From CAIQPS01 sp963843455 (GTDB lineage Bacteria > Actinomycetota > Thermoleophilia > RBG-16-64-13): a stretch of 64,000 bases of DNA. Each line of letters begins with the position of its first letter. Position 1 is the stretch's first letter. The position numbers were made by a program, and so were the translations under genes. Under the pieces are notes generated by a model. It saw nothing but the letters and a program-made list of their open reading frames with translations, had not been told where the DNA came from and ran no database searches. The stretch lies in contig CAWJKE010000007.1 in the NCBI GenBank assembly GCA_963843455.1, forward strand, positions 1 to 64,000, in the 5' to 3' direction. Shown here one piece after another: positions 45,178-53,655 of this stretch.

Positions 45178-45899
45178 GTCTGCCCACCCTCCGCGACATC
45201 CTCGCGCTGCCGGCTTTTGCCGCCGCCGACGTCATTTCCGGGCAATCGCGCCTGGACGAGCCCGTCACGTGGGTGCACGTTTCGGAGCTCATGGACGCGT
45301 GGCGGTTCCTCTCCGGGGGCGAAGTGCTCATGAGCACCGGCCTCGAGTTGGCGCGCGCCACCCCAGACGCGCGCGAGGCCTATCTGCGCTCGTTGGTGGA
45401 CGCCGGAGCGCAGGCGCTCGTTCTCGAGCTGGTGCAATGGTTGGACGAGGTGCCGGACGAGATGCTGCGCGCGGCCCGGCTGATGGAGTTCCCCCTCGTC
45501 GTGTTCCGCGATGAAGTGCGCTTCGCCGAGCTCACCAAGGAGGCGCACGAGTCCATACTGCGCCCCCACGCTGCGCCCGACGCCGAGCACTGGCTGGACG
45601 GCCTGCTTGACGCACTCGTCGAGACCGGTCGCAGCAGCCGCTTCGTCGAAGAGCAGTTGGGCCCCATCCTCAGCCTGCCCGGACGTCCCCGGGGAACGCT
45701 GCTGGCGACGCTCGAGGCCCTCTTCGATTCGCAGTTCAATGTGGCCGAGACAGCTCGGCGCCTCGGGGTCCGCCGCCAGAGCCTCTACTACCGTCTGGAG
45801 CAGTTACGCGGACTTCTGGGCGATCTCGACGCGCCTCGGCGGCGGATGGGACTGATCGTCGCGCTCGAACTGCTCAAACGGGCGCCGGGCGCGGGTTAG
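45174..45899 (+). CDS. PucR-family transcriptional regulator
   Basis: A 241-residue regulator. N-terminal PucR sensor domain (SLPTLRDILALPAF, VTWVHVSELMDAWRFLSGGE, about 1-130) and a C-terminal HTH_30 helix-turn-helix (LEALFDSQFNVAETARRLGVRRQSLYYRLEQL written in two parts, about 187-218). It is shorter than typical PucR proteins of about 500 residues because the middle GGDEF-like region is missing. Such proteins activate purine, GABA or amine catabolism genes, fitting the downstream aminotransferase and MmsA. The GTG start overlaps the preceding GNAT gene. Confidence 0.85.
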   Translation: MSLPTLRDILALPAFAAADVISGQSRLDEPVTWVHVSELMDAWRFLSGGEVLMSTGLELARATPDAREAYLRSLVDAGAQALVLELVQWLDEVPDEMLRAARLMEFPLVVFRDEVRFAELTKEAHESILRPHAAPDAEHWLDGLLDALVETGRSSRFVEEQLGPILSLPGRPRGTLLATLEALFDSQFNVAETARRLGVRRQSLYYRLEQLRGLLGDLDAPRRRMGLIVALELLKRAPGAG

Positions 45900-46000
45900 G
45901 TGTAGGCGGAGCCGTCCGCGCCTGCGGTCTTTTGACACTCTGTCCGTTGAATCTTGGTCATCCCCGTGACTACCATGGTCCATCCTAGATAGGAGGATCC

Positions 46001-47326
46001 ATGGCAAGCCCCACATCCGCGCAGGTCATACAAGACGCCCGCGATTACACGCTCTTTCCCTGGTCGGTCCAAGGCTCGGTCCAGCCCATCCACATGACCA
46101 AGGCCAAGGGCGTCTGGTTCTGGGACGGCGATGGCAACAAGTGGATCGATTTCTGTTCGCAGATCATGAACGTGAACGTGGGCCATCAACACCCCAAGGT
46201 CCTCGAGGCCATCAAGCGCCAGGTGGACGAGCTCTGTTACGCGGGCCCGACCATGGTGACCACGCCCAAGGCCGAGCTCGGCAAGAAGTTGGCGGAGGTG
46301 ACCGGGCTGGCGAAGTCCTTCTACTGCCTTTCCGGCACCGAGGCCAACGAGAGCGCCATGAAGATCGCGCGGCTGGTGACCGGCCGCAACAAGATCATCA
46401 CCCGTTACCGGTCCTATCACGGCGACACCATGGGCTCCATGAGCGCGTCGGGCGATTTCCGGCGCTGGCCGGCAGAGCCCGGAGTGCCAGGCATCGTGAG
46501 GGTCTTCGACCCTTACTGCTACCGCTGCCCGTTCGGCGGGACGGTCGAGACGTGCAACCGGGAGTGCGTGAGCCACATCGAGGAAGTCATCCAGATGGAA
46601 GGGCCGCAGAACATCGCCGCCATGCTCGCCGAGGGCATCACCGGCACCAACGGTCTGCTGGTGCCGCCGGACGACTATTGGCCCAAGGTCCGGGCGCTCC
46701 TGGACAAGTACGACATATTGCTCATCGACGACGAGGTGATGGCCGGCTTTGGCCGCACCGGCACCTGGCTGGCGACTCAGCACTACGGAATCAAACCGGA
46801 CATGGTCACCTGTGCCAAGGGGATCACGAGCAGCCTGATGCCGCTCGGCGCCGTCATCGTCAACCAGAAGATCGCCGACTTCCTTGAGGACCACATGCTC
46901 TGGACCGGACTGACCGGGGCAGGGCATCCGGTCTGCTGCGCGGCAGGCATCGCCTGCATGAACGTTTACGAAGAGGAGAACATCTTCGAGAACGTCAAGA
47001 CGCAGGGGGCGTATCTGGCGGAGCGCCTCGAGGCGATGAAGGTGCGCCACGCCTGCGTGGGCGACGTCCGTTACATCGGACTGTTCAGCATGGTGGAGTT
47101 GGTGAAGGACAAGGCGACCAAAGAGCCGCTGGCCCCTTACGGCGGGACCTCCCCGGAGATGGCGAGGCTCTCCGCGTATCTGCGGAGTAAGCATCTCTAC
47201 ACGTACTCTCGCTTCAACGTCTTCTTTGTTGCCCCCCCATTGGTCATCACCAGAGAGGAGCTGCAATACGGTCTCGACATAGTAGACGAGGCCCTAGATG
47301 ACATTTTCATGGCACAAGGGGTCTAG
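46001..47326 (+). CDS. Class III omega-aminotransferase
   Basis: A 441-residue PLP enzyme: Gly-rich SGTEANESAMKIAR (about 109-122), RSYHGDT, Asp in LLIDDEVMAGFGRTG, and the PLP Lys in CAKGITS. Candidates are beta-alanine:pyruvate, taurine:pyruvate or GABA-type transaminase; the adjacent MmsA-type dehydrogenase favours beta-alanine or 3-aminoisobutyrate. An unusual Cys set (PYCYRCPF, ETCNREC, about 168-189) could bind metal. TAGGAGG sits 5 bases upstream. A TTGACA lies at 45932, but no good -10 follows it. Confidence 0.85.
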   Translation: MASPTSAQVIQDARDYTLFPWSVQGSVQPIHMTKAKGVWFWDGDGNKWIDFCSQIMNVNVGHQHPKVLEAIKRQVDELCYAGPTMVTTPKAELGKKLAEVTGLAKSFYCLSGTEANESAMKIARLVTGRNKIITRYRSYHGDTMGSMSASGDFRRWPAEPGVPGIVRVFDPYCYRCPFGGTVETCNRECVSHIEEVIQMEGPQNIAAMLAEGITGTNGLLVPPDDYWPKVRALLDKYDILLIDDEVMAGFGRTGTWLATQHYGIKPDMVTCAKGITSSLMPLGAVIVNQKIADFLEDHMLWTGLTGAGHPVCCAAGIACMNVYEEENIFENVKTQGAYLAERLEAMKVRHACVGDVRYIGLFSMVELVKDKATKEPLAPYGGTSPEMARLSAYLRSKHLYTYSRFNVFFVAPPLVITREELQYGLDIVDEALDDIFMAQGV

Positions 47327-47377
47327 GAATGCCGCGACCCGATAGAATTACCGAGTGTCACTAAGAGAAAGGGAAGT

Positions 47378-48904
47378 GTGATAGACGTGGCGGATGTGAA
47401 GACGCTCAATTACTGTGTCGACAACGAGTGGTGCGAGTCGACTACAGAAAAATACATGGACGTGACCGACTCCAGCACTGGCGAAGTGTTCGCGCAGGCC
47501 CCGTGTTGCACTGCAGCTGAGGTTGAGAATGCGATCCTCTCGGCCCACAAGGCCTACCAGACGTGGTCCATGCTGCCCATCCAGAAGCGCACCCAGGTGA
47601 TGTTCAAGTGGAAGCAGCTGCTGGAAGACAACATGGAAGAGCTCGCCTACATCTGTTCTCGAGAGGTGGGCAAGAACCTCGACGAGGCGCGCGGCGAGAT
47701 CGTCAAGATCATCGAAGGTTGCGAAGTCGCCGTGGCGGCGCCCATGATCGCCAAGGGCGAGTCGCTCATGAACGTATCTACCGGTCACGACACGGTGAGC
47801 TACCGGGAACCGCTCGGCGTCTTCGCCGGCATCGCCCCCTTCAACTTCCCGGCCATGATCCCCTGGGGCTGGATGATTCCTCTGTGCATCGTCACCGGTA
47901 ACACCTTCGTGCTGAAGGCGGCCAGCATGGTGCCGACCTCCTCCATCCGCCTGCTCGAGTTGCTGCTGGAGGCCGGGCTACCCAAGGGCGTGGTCAACGT
48001 GGTCACCTGCAGCCGGAACGAGGCCGAACTGCTCCTGACCCACCCGCTGGTCCGCGGTGTCAGCTTTGTCGGCTCCACCGATGTCGGCCGGCACGTCTAC
48101 TCGGTCGCAGCCGCCCACGGCAAGCGCGTCCAGGCTCAGACCGAAGCCAAGAACCACGGCCTGGTGCTGGCCGACGCCTCCCTGGAGCGCGCCGCCGCCG
48201 GAATCATCAACTCCACCTTCGGCTGCGCCGGCATGCGTTGCATGGCCCTGCCGGTCTGCGTGGTGGAGAACAGCGTCGCCGACGAGTTCATCGGCTACAT
48301 GAAGAAGTTCGCCCAGCAGCGTGTCGTCGGCTGCTCGTACGATCCCAAGACCGAACTGGGTCCGGTCGTGAGCGCCGAGCACCAGGCCTTCGTCAAGGGC
48401 TGGATCGACAAGGGCGTCGAAGAGGGCGCGGATCTCGTCCTCGACGGCCGCGGCCTGGTCGTGCCCGGCTACGAGAAAGGCTTCTTCGTCGGCCCGACGA
48501 TCTTCGACAACGTCAACGAAGACATGACGGTCGGCCGCGACGAGATCTTCGGCCCTGTGCTCGCCATCAAGCGGGTCGAGGACTTCGAAGAGGGCATCAA
48601 CATCATGAACGCCAGCCGCTTCGCCAACGGCTCCTGCATCTTCACCGAGAGCGGCTACTACGCCCGCGAGTTCGCGCGCCGCACCCATGCCGGCATGGTC
48701 GGCATCAACGTGGGTATCCCAGTACCGGTCAGCTTCTTCCCCTTCGCCGGTCACAAAGACTCGTTCTTCGGCGAGAGCCACGTGTTCGGTCTGGACGGCA
48801 TCCGTTTCTTCACCGAGACCAAAGTCGTCACCTCGCGCTGGTTCACCGACGCGGATAAGAAGCAGAAGAAAGTCGATACCTGGGAAGGGACGGTCAACCG
48901 GTAG
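47378..48904 (+). CDS. mmsA: CoA-acylating (methyl)malonate-semialdehyde dehydrogenase
   Basis: A 508-residue aldehyde dehydrogenase of the MmsA branch: PFNFPAMIPWGWMIPLCIVTGNT, FVGSTDVGRHVY, QTEAKNHG (the Glu of ordinary ALDHs is replaced, as in CoA-acylating MmsA) and the catalytic Cys in GCAGMRCMALPV. It would convert malonate or methylmalonate semialdehyde to acetyl- or propionyl-CoA, finishing the route begun by the aminotransferase. GTG start with AAAGGGAA upstream; followed by a strong terminator. Confidence 0.92.
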   Translation: MIDVADVKTLNYCVDNEWCESTTEKYMDVTDSSTGEVFAQAPCCTAAEVENAILSAHKAYQTWSMLPIQKRTQVMFKWKQLLEDNMEELAYICSREVGKNLDEARGEIVKIIEGCEVAVAAPMIAKGESLMNVSTGHDTVSYREPLGVFAGIAPFNFPAMIPWGWMIPLCIVTGNTFVLKAASMVPTSSIRLLELLLEAGLPKGVVNVVTCSRNEAELLLTHPLVRGVSFVGSTDVGRHVYSVAAAHGKRVQAQTEAKNHGLVLADASLERAAAGIINSTFGCAGMRCMALPVCVVENSVADEFIGYMKKFAQQRVVGCSYDPKTELGPVVSAEHQAFVKGWIDKGVEEGADLVLDGRGLVVPGYEKGFFVGPTIFDNVNEDMTVGRDEIFGPVLAIKRVEDFEEGINIMNASRFANGSCIFTESGYYAREFARRTHAGMVGINVGIPVPVSFFPFAGHKDSFFGESHVFGLDGIRFFTETKVVTSRWFTDADKKQKKVDTWEGTVNR

Positions 48905-48962
48905 GAACCGGACCCGAGCGCGGCGCGGTCATCTGCCGCGCGGCCACCATGTACAGCCAAGG

Positions 48963-49003
48963 GCCGGGCTCCGCAAGATGCGGGGTCCGGCTTCTCTTTG
49001 TTT
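48963..49003 (+). terminator. Rho-independent terminator after mmsA
   Basis: A 12-bp stem GCCGGGCTCCGC (48963-48974) / GCGGGGTCCGGC (48980-48991) with two G-U pairs, loop AAGAT, then TTCTCTTTGTTT. It lies between convergent mmsA and the UbiA gene and may serve mainly mmsA. Confidence 0.8.
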
Positions 49004-49014
49004 CAGCCGCCCGG

Positions 49015-49924
49015 TCAGTCAGTGAAGTAGGTCACGATCGCCACGACGATCGTGCACGCGGCGGCGAGTGGGGGGAAGAACGTCAGCCGGTTGAAGTAGC
49101 GTTGCGCCGAAGGTTCGTCCGGATGCGTGCTGAGGACGAATGACGGGATCGTCATGGTGAGTAACGCCACGGCGGCCAGCAAACCCCGCACGACCCAGGA
49201 AGCCGGTTGGACCAGGGCGATGATCACCATCGCCATCCCGTCTGCCAGGATCACCTTCGCCGCCACCTCCGGCCCGTGAGTGCTGGCGAGGGTGGTGATG
49301 CCGACCAGACGGTCGTGGACCACGTCGGCCAGGTCGTTCGTGAGGTTCCGCCCCGTTTCCCAGCCATACAGCAGGAAGAAGAACGCCAACGCACCCCATG
49401 ACGCCTGCCCGACCGCGAACCAGCCGGCGAGGCCCCCCACAGCGACCATCGTGGCGGCGGGTATGACCTTGAGCCAGGTCCGGCGCCGTAGGCTGCAGTA
49501 GAGGACCTCCAGCGCGGCGCAGGCGATGAACAGCCACGCGCACAACGGTCGGAGCAGATAGGCGGCGCCAAGCCCCACCAGACCCATTACCGTCACCCAG
49601 GTGATCGCCGCCCAGAGAGGCAAGGCTCCCGCCGCAACCGGGTGTCGGAGGGTCATCACATCCATATGCGCAACTTCTGGCTTCCAGGCCAGCGGGTCTG
49701 GCGACGAAACTCTGATCTCTTCGCGGTCGGCCCTCAGGTCGAGCAGATCGTTGAGCGCATACACGCAGAAGTATCCGGCGATGGCGGCGAGAAGCCCGAG
49801 CAGGCATACCCTCAGCGAGCGGGATTGTCCCAGTCGCCAGCATGGCGCCCAGGACGGGCTCGCTTACAGAGAGCAGGGCGGACTTGCCGCGGGCCAGATC
49901 GAGGAAGAGTAGAACCCTTCTCAT
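49015..49924 (-). CDS. UbiA-family prenyltransferase, one frameshift
   Basis: Membrane prenyltransferase, about 302 residues after repair, with eight or so helices. The first Asp-rich motif reads YALNDLLDLRAD; a second acidic region, NLTNDLADVVHDRLVG, matches the UbiA pattern. An extra base near 49819 splits the first 35 residues from the rest; deletion gives TIPSLRVCLLG. Likely acts in menaquinone, heme or archaeal-like lipid prenylation; the acceptor cannot be named. Faces the mmsA terminator. Confidence 0.75.
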
Positions 49925-50019
49925 GTGAGAACGTTACCATCGTTGGTCTGAGCAGTGGGGGCGCCTGCCCGCACGGCGGTTTTTGCGAACACTTCATATT
50001 CAGTTTTCGCGCGAAGCAG

Positions 50020-50048
50020 TTGATATACCCGGGTCTGTGTCATACAGT
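50020..50048 (+). promoter_or_regulatory. Sigma-70-like promoter of the lipoprotein gene
   Basis: TTGATA (50020-50025), 17-base spacer, TACAGT (50043-50048). Transcription would start near 50055, leaving a short leader before the ribosome site at 50103. Confidence 0.55.
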
Positions 50049-50111
50049 GCACCAAGGTCCAGTAGCGCTGGACCAGATGGCCCGGTGTGGGGGATGAGTG
50101 AAGGAGGATCG

Positions 50112-50552
50112 GTGAGAGGAAGAAGAATAGTGCTGCTTGGCCTGGTTGTTGTCCTGGCGCTCGCGGCGGTGGCAGTGGTCGGCTGCGGGGGCGATGGCGC
50201 CGACTCGGATGCGGCCGCGAAGGCGGCGGTGGTGGCGGGTCTGGCGAAGATCGACACCGCGATTGCCGATCTGACCGCAAAGGGTACGGACGGTTCCTTG
50301 ACCGTGGCCGGCATCAAGGCGACGCGCGACTCGCTGAAGGCCGACGTGCAGTCGGTCATCGACTCGGCTAAGAAGATCAAAGGCGCGGATGTGTCGGCCG
50401 CCGAGAAGGCCTGGGCGGATCTCGACACGGCGGTGACGGCGCTTCCCGACACGGCGACCTTGATGGACGCCGCAGGGGTGCTCTTGACCAAAGTAGCGCC
50501 CCTGACCACGGCCCTGGCGAAGATCAAGACGCTGGTCACACCCAGCACCTAA
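50112..50552 (+). CDS. Small secreted lipoprotein, unknown
   Basis: A 146-residue protein with a basic start, a hydrophobic signal and the lipobox VAVVGC, so it should be anchored on the outer face of the membrane. The mature part is an Ala/Asp/Lys-rich helical bundle with heptad-like spacing (KKIKGADVSAAEKAWADLDTA in short pieces). Function unknown. GTG 50112 with GGAGG 4 bases upstream is preferred; an ATG at 50094 is possible. Ends before a strong hairpin. Confidence 0.65.
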   Translation: MRGRRIVLLGLVVVLALAAVAVVGCGGDGADSDAAAKAAVVAGLAKIDTAIADLTAKGTDGSLTVAGIKATRDSLKADVQSVIDSAKKIKGADVSAAEKAWADLDTAVTALPDTATLMDAAGVLLTKVAPLTTALAKIKTLVTPST

Positions 50553-50577
50553 AAGGCACACCGGCTGCGAGGATTCC

Positions 50578-50605
50578 GGGTGCGCCGGCTTTAGCCGGCG
50601 CACCC
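50578..50605 (+). terminator. Strong hairpin terminator after the lipoprotein gene
   Basis: GGGTGCGCCGGC / GCCGGCGCACCC pair perfectly (12 bp) around TTTA. There is no T tract, so it may be factor-assisted. It opens the 326-base gene-poor stretch 50553-50878, which otherwise contains only the repeat at 50791-50823 and no tRNA-like fold I could recognise. Confidence 0.6.
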
Positions 50606-50790
50606 CCTACCACCAGGGACGGTGTCCGCGATCCGATCCCCGAATCCTGCTGTGGCCGGAGGGGGTCCGCCGATCAGGTTTTCCAAGCAACGAGCGGGCG
50701 TTTCGTGGCTACCATGGTGCCGCGACTCTGACGAGGACGGATGTAATCGATTAAACTACGCGGCGATGGATAGTCGAGCACCACACGTGT

Positions 50791-50823
50791 CGAGCCGGCA
50801 GCCTCTGGGGGCCTGCCGGCTCG
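50791..50823 (+). repeat. Inverted repeat in the leader of the phosphate transporter
   Basis: Perfect 11-base arms CGAGCCGGCAG (50791-50801) and CTGCCGGCTCG (50813-50823) with an 11-base loop, about 55 bases before the annotated start of the PiT gene. It could be a terminator for the upstream gene-poor stretch, or an attenuator or RNA structure controlling phosphate uptake. No T run follows. Confidence 0.5.
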
Positions 50824-50878
50824 TTGCGCGAGAAGGGTACGTGAGGCCCTGAGCGCCGCCACCACCGAACTCATTGCG

Positions 50879-51877
50879 GTGGTGACTGTCGCCCTCATCT
50901 TCGACATGATGAACGGCTTTCACGACGGCTGCAATGCCGTGTCGACCGTCATCTACACCGGCGCTCTCAAACCCCGTTTCGCCATCGGCCTCTCGGCCAT
51001 CTTCAACTTCCTCGGCCCGCTCGTCATGGGCGTGGCGGTCGCGAAGACCATCGGAGGTATCATCCAGGCGGGCGACGCCAGCGCGCACCTCGTCCTGGCC
51101 GCCCTCTTCGGGGCGATCGTATGGGAAGTGCTCACCTGGTGGTGGGCGCTCCCTGTAAGCTCGTCACATGCGCTCGTTGGCGGCCTCGTCGGTGCCGGGC
51201 TGGCCGCTCTCGGCCCATCCGGTATCAACTGGCAGAAGCTCGCTCTCGTCTTCGCCGCGCTGTTCATCTCGCCGTTCCTCGGCATCGTCACCGGTTACAT
51301 CCTCATGCGCGTGAGCCGGCTTTTCTTTGCCCTGGTGCGGTGGGACATGGCGCGGGCCGACCGCTTCTACAAGCGCATGCAGATCCTCTCGTCGAGCTGG
51401 GTATCGTTCAGCCACGGCTCCAACGACGCGACGAAGGTCATGGGCATCATCACGATCTTCCTGGCGGCCGAGCAGGGTCAGAGCGTCGAGAAGTATGTGG
51501 AGGCCCATGGGGGGTCCATCCCCCTCTGGGTGATCCTCAGTTGCGCCGCGGCGATGGGGATCGGCACGTTTCTGTCGGTCAAGTCGTTCCGGCTCATCCG
51601 CACGTTGGGCGAGAAGATCACAAAGCTTCACCCCATCAACGGGTTCAGCGCAGAAGGCGGCGGGGCCACCATCATCCAACTCGCCTCGCTTCTTGGACTA
51701 CCGGTTTCCACCACTCACGTCGTCACCTCTGCGGTCACCGGCACGGGTTTGGCGAGCAAGCTGGGGGGGGTCAGCTGGAAAGTCTTCCGTGCTATCATGC
51801 TGGCCTGGCTGGTGACTCTGCCGTTCTGTGCCATAGCGGCGGCGGCTTTCTACTACATCCTGAATCTGGTCTTTTGA
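50879..51877 (+). CDS. pit: PiT-family inorganic phosphate transporter
   Basis: A 332-residue membrane carrier with about ten helices. Both PiT signature copies are seen: FDMMNGFHDGCNAVSTVI near the start and SHGSNDATKVMGII in the middle (about 177-190); GLPVSTTHVVTSAVTG follows. The start is uncertain: GTG 50879 leaves the first helix short, while the frame is open upstream to CTG 50849 without a normal start codon. The DUF47 gene follows by 9 bases, the common PiT/DUF47 pair. Confidence 0.9.
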   Translation: MVTVALIFDMMNGFHDGCNAVSTVIYTGALKPRFAIGLSAIFNFLGPLVMGVAVAKTIGGIIQAGDASAHLVLAALFGAIVWEVLTWWWALPVSSSHALVGGLVGAGLAALGPSGINWQKLALVFAALFISPFLGIVTGYILMRVSRLFFALVRWDMARADRFYKRMQILSSSWVSFSHGSNDATKVMGIITIFLAAEQGQSVEKYVEAHGGSIPLWVILSCAAAMGIGTFLSVKSFRLIRTLGEKITKLHPINGFSAEGGGATIIQLASLLGLPVSTTHVVTSAVTGTGLASKLGGVSWKVFRAIMLAWLVTLPFCAIAAAAFYYILNLVF

Positions 51878-51886
51878 GAGGCGGCC

Positions 51887-52606
51887 ATGGCAAAGTCAAG
51901 GCTTAAGATCTTTCGTCGGTCCATGGGTGGGGAGACCACGCTCGAAGGCGCGATAGACGCCATGGGTAAGGAGCGCGAAGAGCAGGTGCTCGAGCGCGTG
52001 GCCCAGTTCAGCGACGAGGTCGTCGTCATCGTCAAGAAGCTGCAGGATGTCGTGGAGCGCTTCGCCTCCGACCAGTATGAGGAACTCGAGGAGTCCGCGC
52101 GCGAACTGGATGCTCTCGAAAGCGCTGCGGACGACACAAAAGAGCAGATCCTCGACCGCCTCTCTCTTGGCGGCGTCTTCCCCATGAACAGGGTAGACCT
52201 ATCCCGCTTGGTGGGCTCGATGGACAATATCGCCAACCTTGCCGCGGGTGCGGCCGACCGGATCGTCATGCGCCGTTTCACTCTTCCTCCGCAGATGAAT
52301 GAGTCACTCGTGCTGTTGGCGAAGACGGACGTGGATGCTGTGGTGGGTCTCCAGGATGCGGTCTTTGCTTTGGGGAGCGACCTGCCCGAAGCGATACGGC
52401 TGGCCGGTCTGGTGGACAAGTTGGAGAGCAGGGCGGACGACATCTTCGCCGAGTTGTATCGCGACATGTTCGAATGGGACACCGATTTCAAGACGTTCCA
52501 TCAGCTCAAGTCCATCCTTGAGCGCTTGGAGTCCATCGCCGACCGCTGCAGCCAGAACGCCGAACTGGTGCGCCACTTGGCGCTGGAGTACATCGAGAAC
52601 GACTAG
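51887..52606 (+). CDS. DUF47/PhoU-like phosphate transport accessory protein
   Basis: A 239-residue all-helical protein of the DUF47 (TIGR00153-type) family, related to PhoU: acidic helix pairs with conserved ExxxD-like metal-binding positions (LVDKLESRADDIFAELY). Usually cotranscribed with Pit and thought to regulate its activity or assembly. ATG preceded by GAGAGGCGG. Confidence 0.88.
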   Translation: MAKSRLKIFRRSMGGETTLEGAIDAMGKEREEQVLERVAQFSDEVVVIVKKLQDVVERFASDQYEELEESARELDALESAADDTKEQILDRLSLGGVFPMNRVDLSRLVGSMDNIANLAAGAADRIVMRRFTLPPQMNESLVLLAKTDVDAVVGLQDAVFALGSDLPEAIRLAGLVDKLESRADDIFAELYRDMFEWDTDFKTFHQLKSILERLESIADRCSQNAELVRHLALEYIEND

Positions 52607-52651
52607 CCGCACGGCACCCCGGGGCTCGTTGAAGGCTATCGTTGCAAAGAT

Positions 52652-52679
52652 GATATTTTGCAATACATGATGCAATATC
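52652..52679. promoter_or_regulatory. AT-rich imperfect palindrome upstream of the nitrilase gene
   Basis: GATATT (52652-52657) and AATATC (52674-52679) flank a core with GCA...TGC, all in an AT-rich island of a GC-rich region, 31 bases before the nitrilase ATG. A repressor operator overlapping the promoter is plausible; no regulator gene is adjacent. Confidence 0.4.
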
Positions 52680-52709
52680 GTTCGATCATCTTCTGAAAAT
52701 GATGGCCGC

Positions 52710-53513
52710 ATGAAGATCGGGCTCGTCCAAATGAACTCCCGGCAGGACAAGGCGGTCAACCTGGCAGCAGCGGCAGAGGGCATCGAGAGGCTCGCCTACC
52801 AGGGCGCCGACTTGGTTCTGCTCCCCGAGATGTTCAATCACCTGGGCACCGACGAGGCCAACGCAGCCGCCGCGGAACAGATCCCCGGCCCGAGCACCGA
52901 GTGGGCGCAGGAGCAGGCTCGGGAAAAGGGCATTTTTGTCCACTGTGGCAGCCTTATCGAGCGGCGCGATGAGGGCAACTTCAACACCAGCGTGGTCTAC
53001 GACCGCAGTGGCCAAGAAGTGGCTCGCTACAGCAAGCTCCATCTCTTTGACATCGTCCTGCCCGATGGCAGTGAATACCTCGAATCGCAGGCGATCACCG
53101 CGGGGGATAGGATCACCGTTTTTGACTGCGATGGCGTCATCGCCGGTCTGGCCATCTGCTACGACCTCCGCTTCCCCGAGCTGTTCAGGGCCCTCGCGGA
53201 GTCGGGCGCCGTGCTCTTCCTGCTGCCGGCCGCGTTCACCGTCCCCACCGGGATGTATCACTGGGAGCCGCTCATCCGCGCCCGCGCCATCGAGAACGGC
53301 TGCTACGTGGCCGCCTGCGGCCAGTGGGGCACATGGGCACGGGGCAAGCAGTGCTACGGGCACAGCCTGGTGGCGGATCCCTGGGGCGCCGTCATCGCAC
53401 AGTGCCGCGAAGGCGTCGACACTCTGGCGGTGGACCTCGACCTGGCCTACCTTCGCTCGGTCCGGGAGAGGATGCCGGTGCTGGAGCACCGGCGCCGCGA
53501 TCTCTTCGGGTAG
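52710..53513 (+). CDS. Nitrilase-superfamily carbon-nitrogen hydrolase (Nit1/Nit2 type)
   Basis: A 267-residue amidase with the complete catalytic triad: Glu40 (LLPEMF), Lys109 (YSKLHLFD) and Cys150 (ICYDLRFPELFR). The KLHLFDI and CYDLRFPE blocks match the Nit/omega-amidase branch, which clears deaminated glutathione or 2-oxoglutaramate, more than plant-type nitrilases. Acts in the cytoplasm. It stands alone downstream of the palindrome. Confidence 0.88.
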   Translation: MKIGLVQMNSRQDKAVNLAAAAEGIERLAYQGADLVLLPEMFNHLGTDEANAAAAEQIPGPSTEWAQEQAREKGIFVHCGSLIERRDEGNFNTSVVYDRSGQEVARYSKLHLFDIVLPDGSEYLESQAITAGDRITVFDCDGVIAGLAICYDLRFPELFRALAESGAVLFLLPAAFTVPTGMYHWEPLIRARAIENGCYVAACGQWGTWARGKQCYGHSLVADPWGAVIAQCREGVDTLAVDLDLAYLRSVRERMPVLEHRRRDLFG

Positions 53514-53655
53514 GAACGACCGCCTCACTCAGGCGCGCGGGATGATCAATGCGAGCCGGCCGGCTCCCAGCCATGCCGATCTGCGGGCAAGCATGCCTCT
53601 GCAATCCATTCCGAGCGAGGAGTTTGTCAGAGAAGACCGAGAGAGAGGGCGACTG

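Noticed and set aside
50600..50670. Possible tRNA in the gap before pit (a CGAATCC-like stretch)
   Set aside because: No acceptor, D-arm or anticodon stems can be drawn around it.
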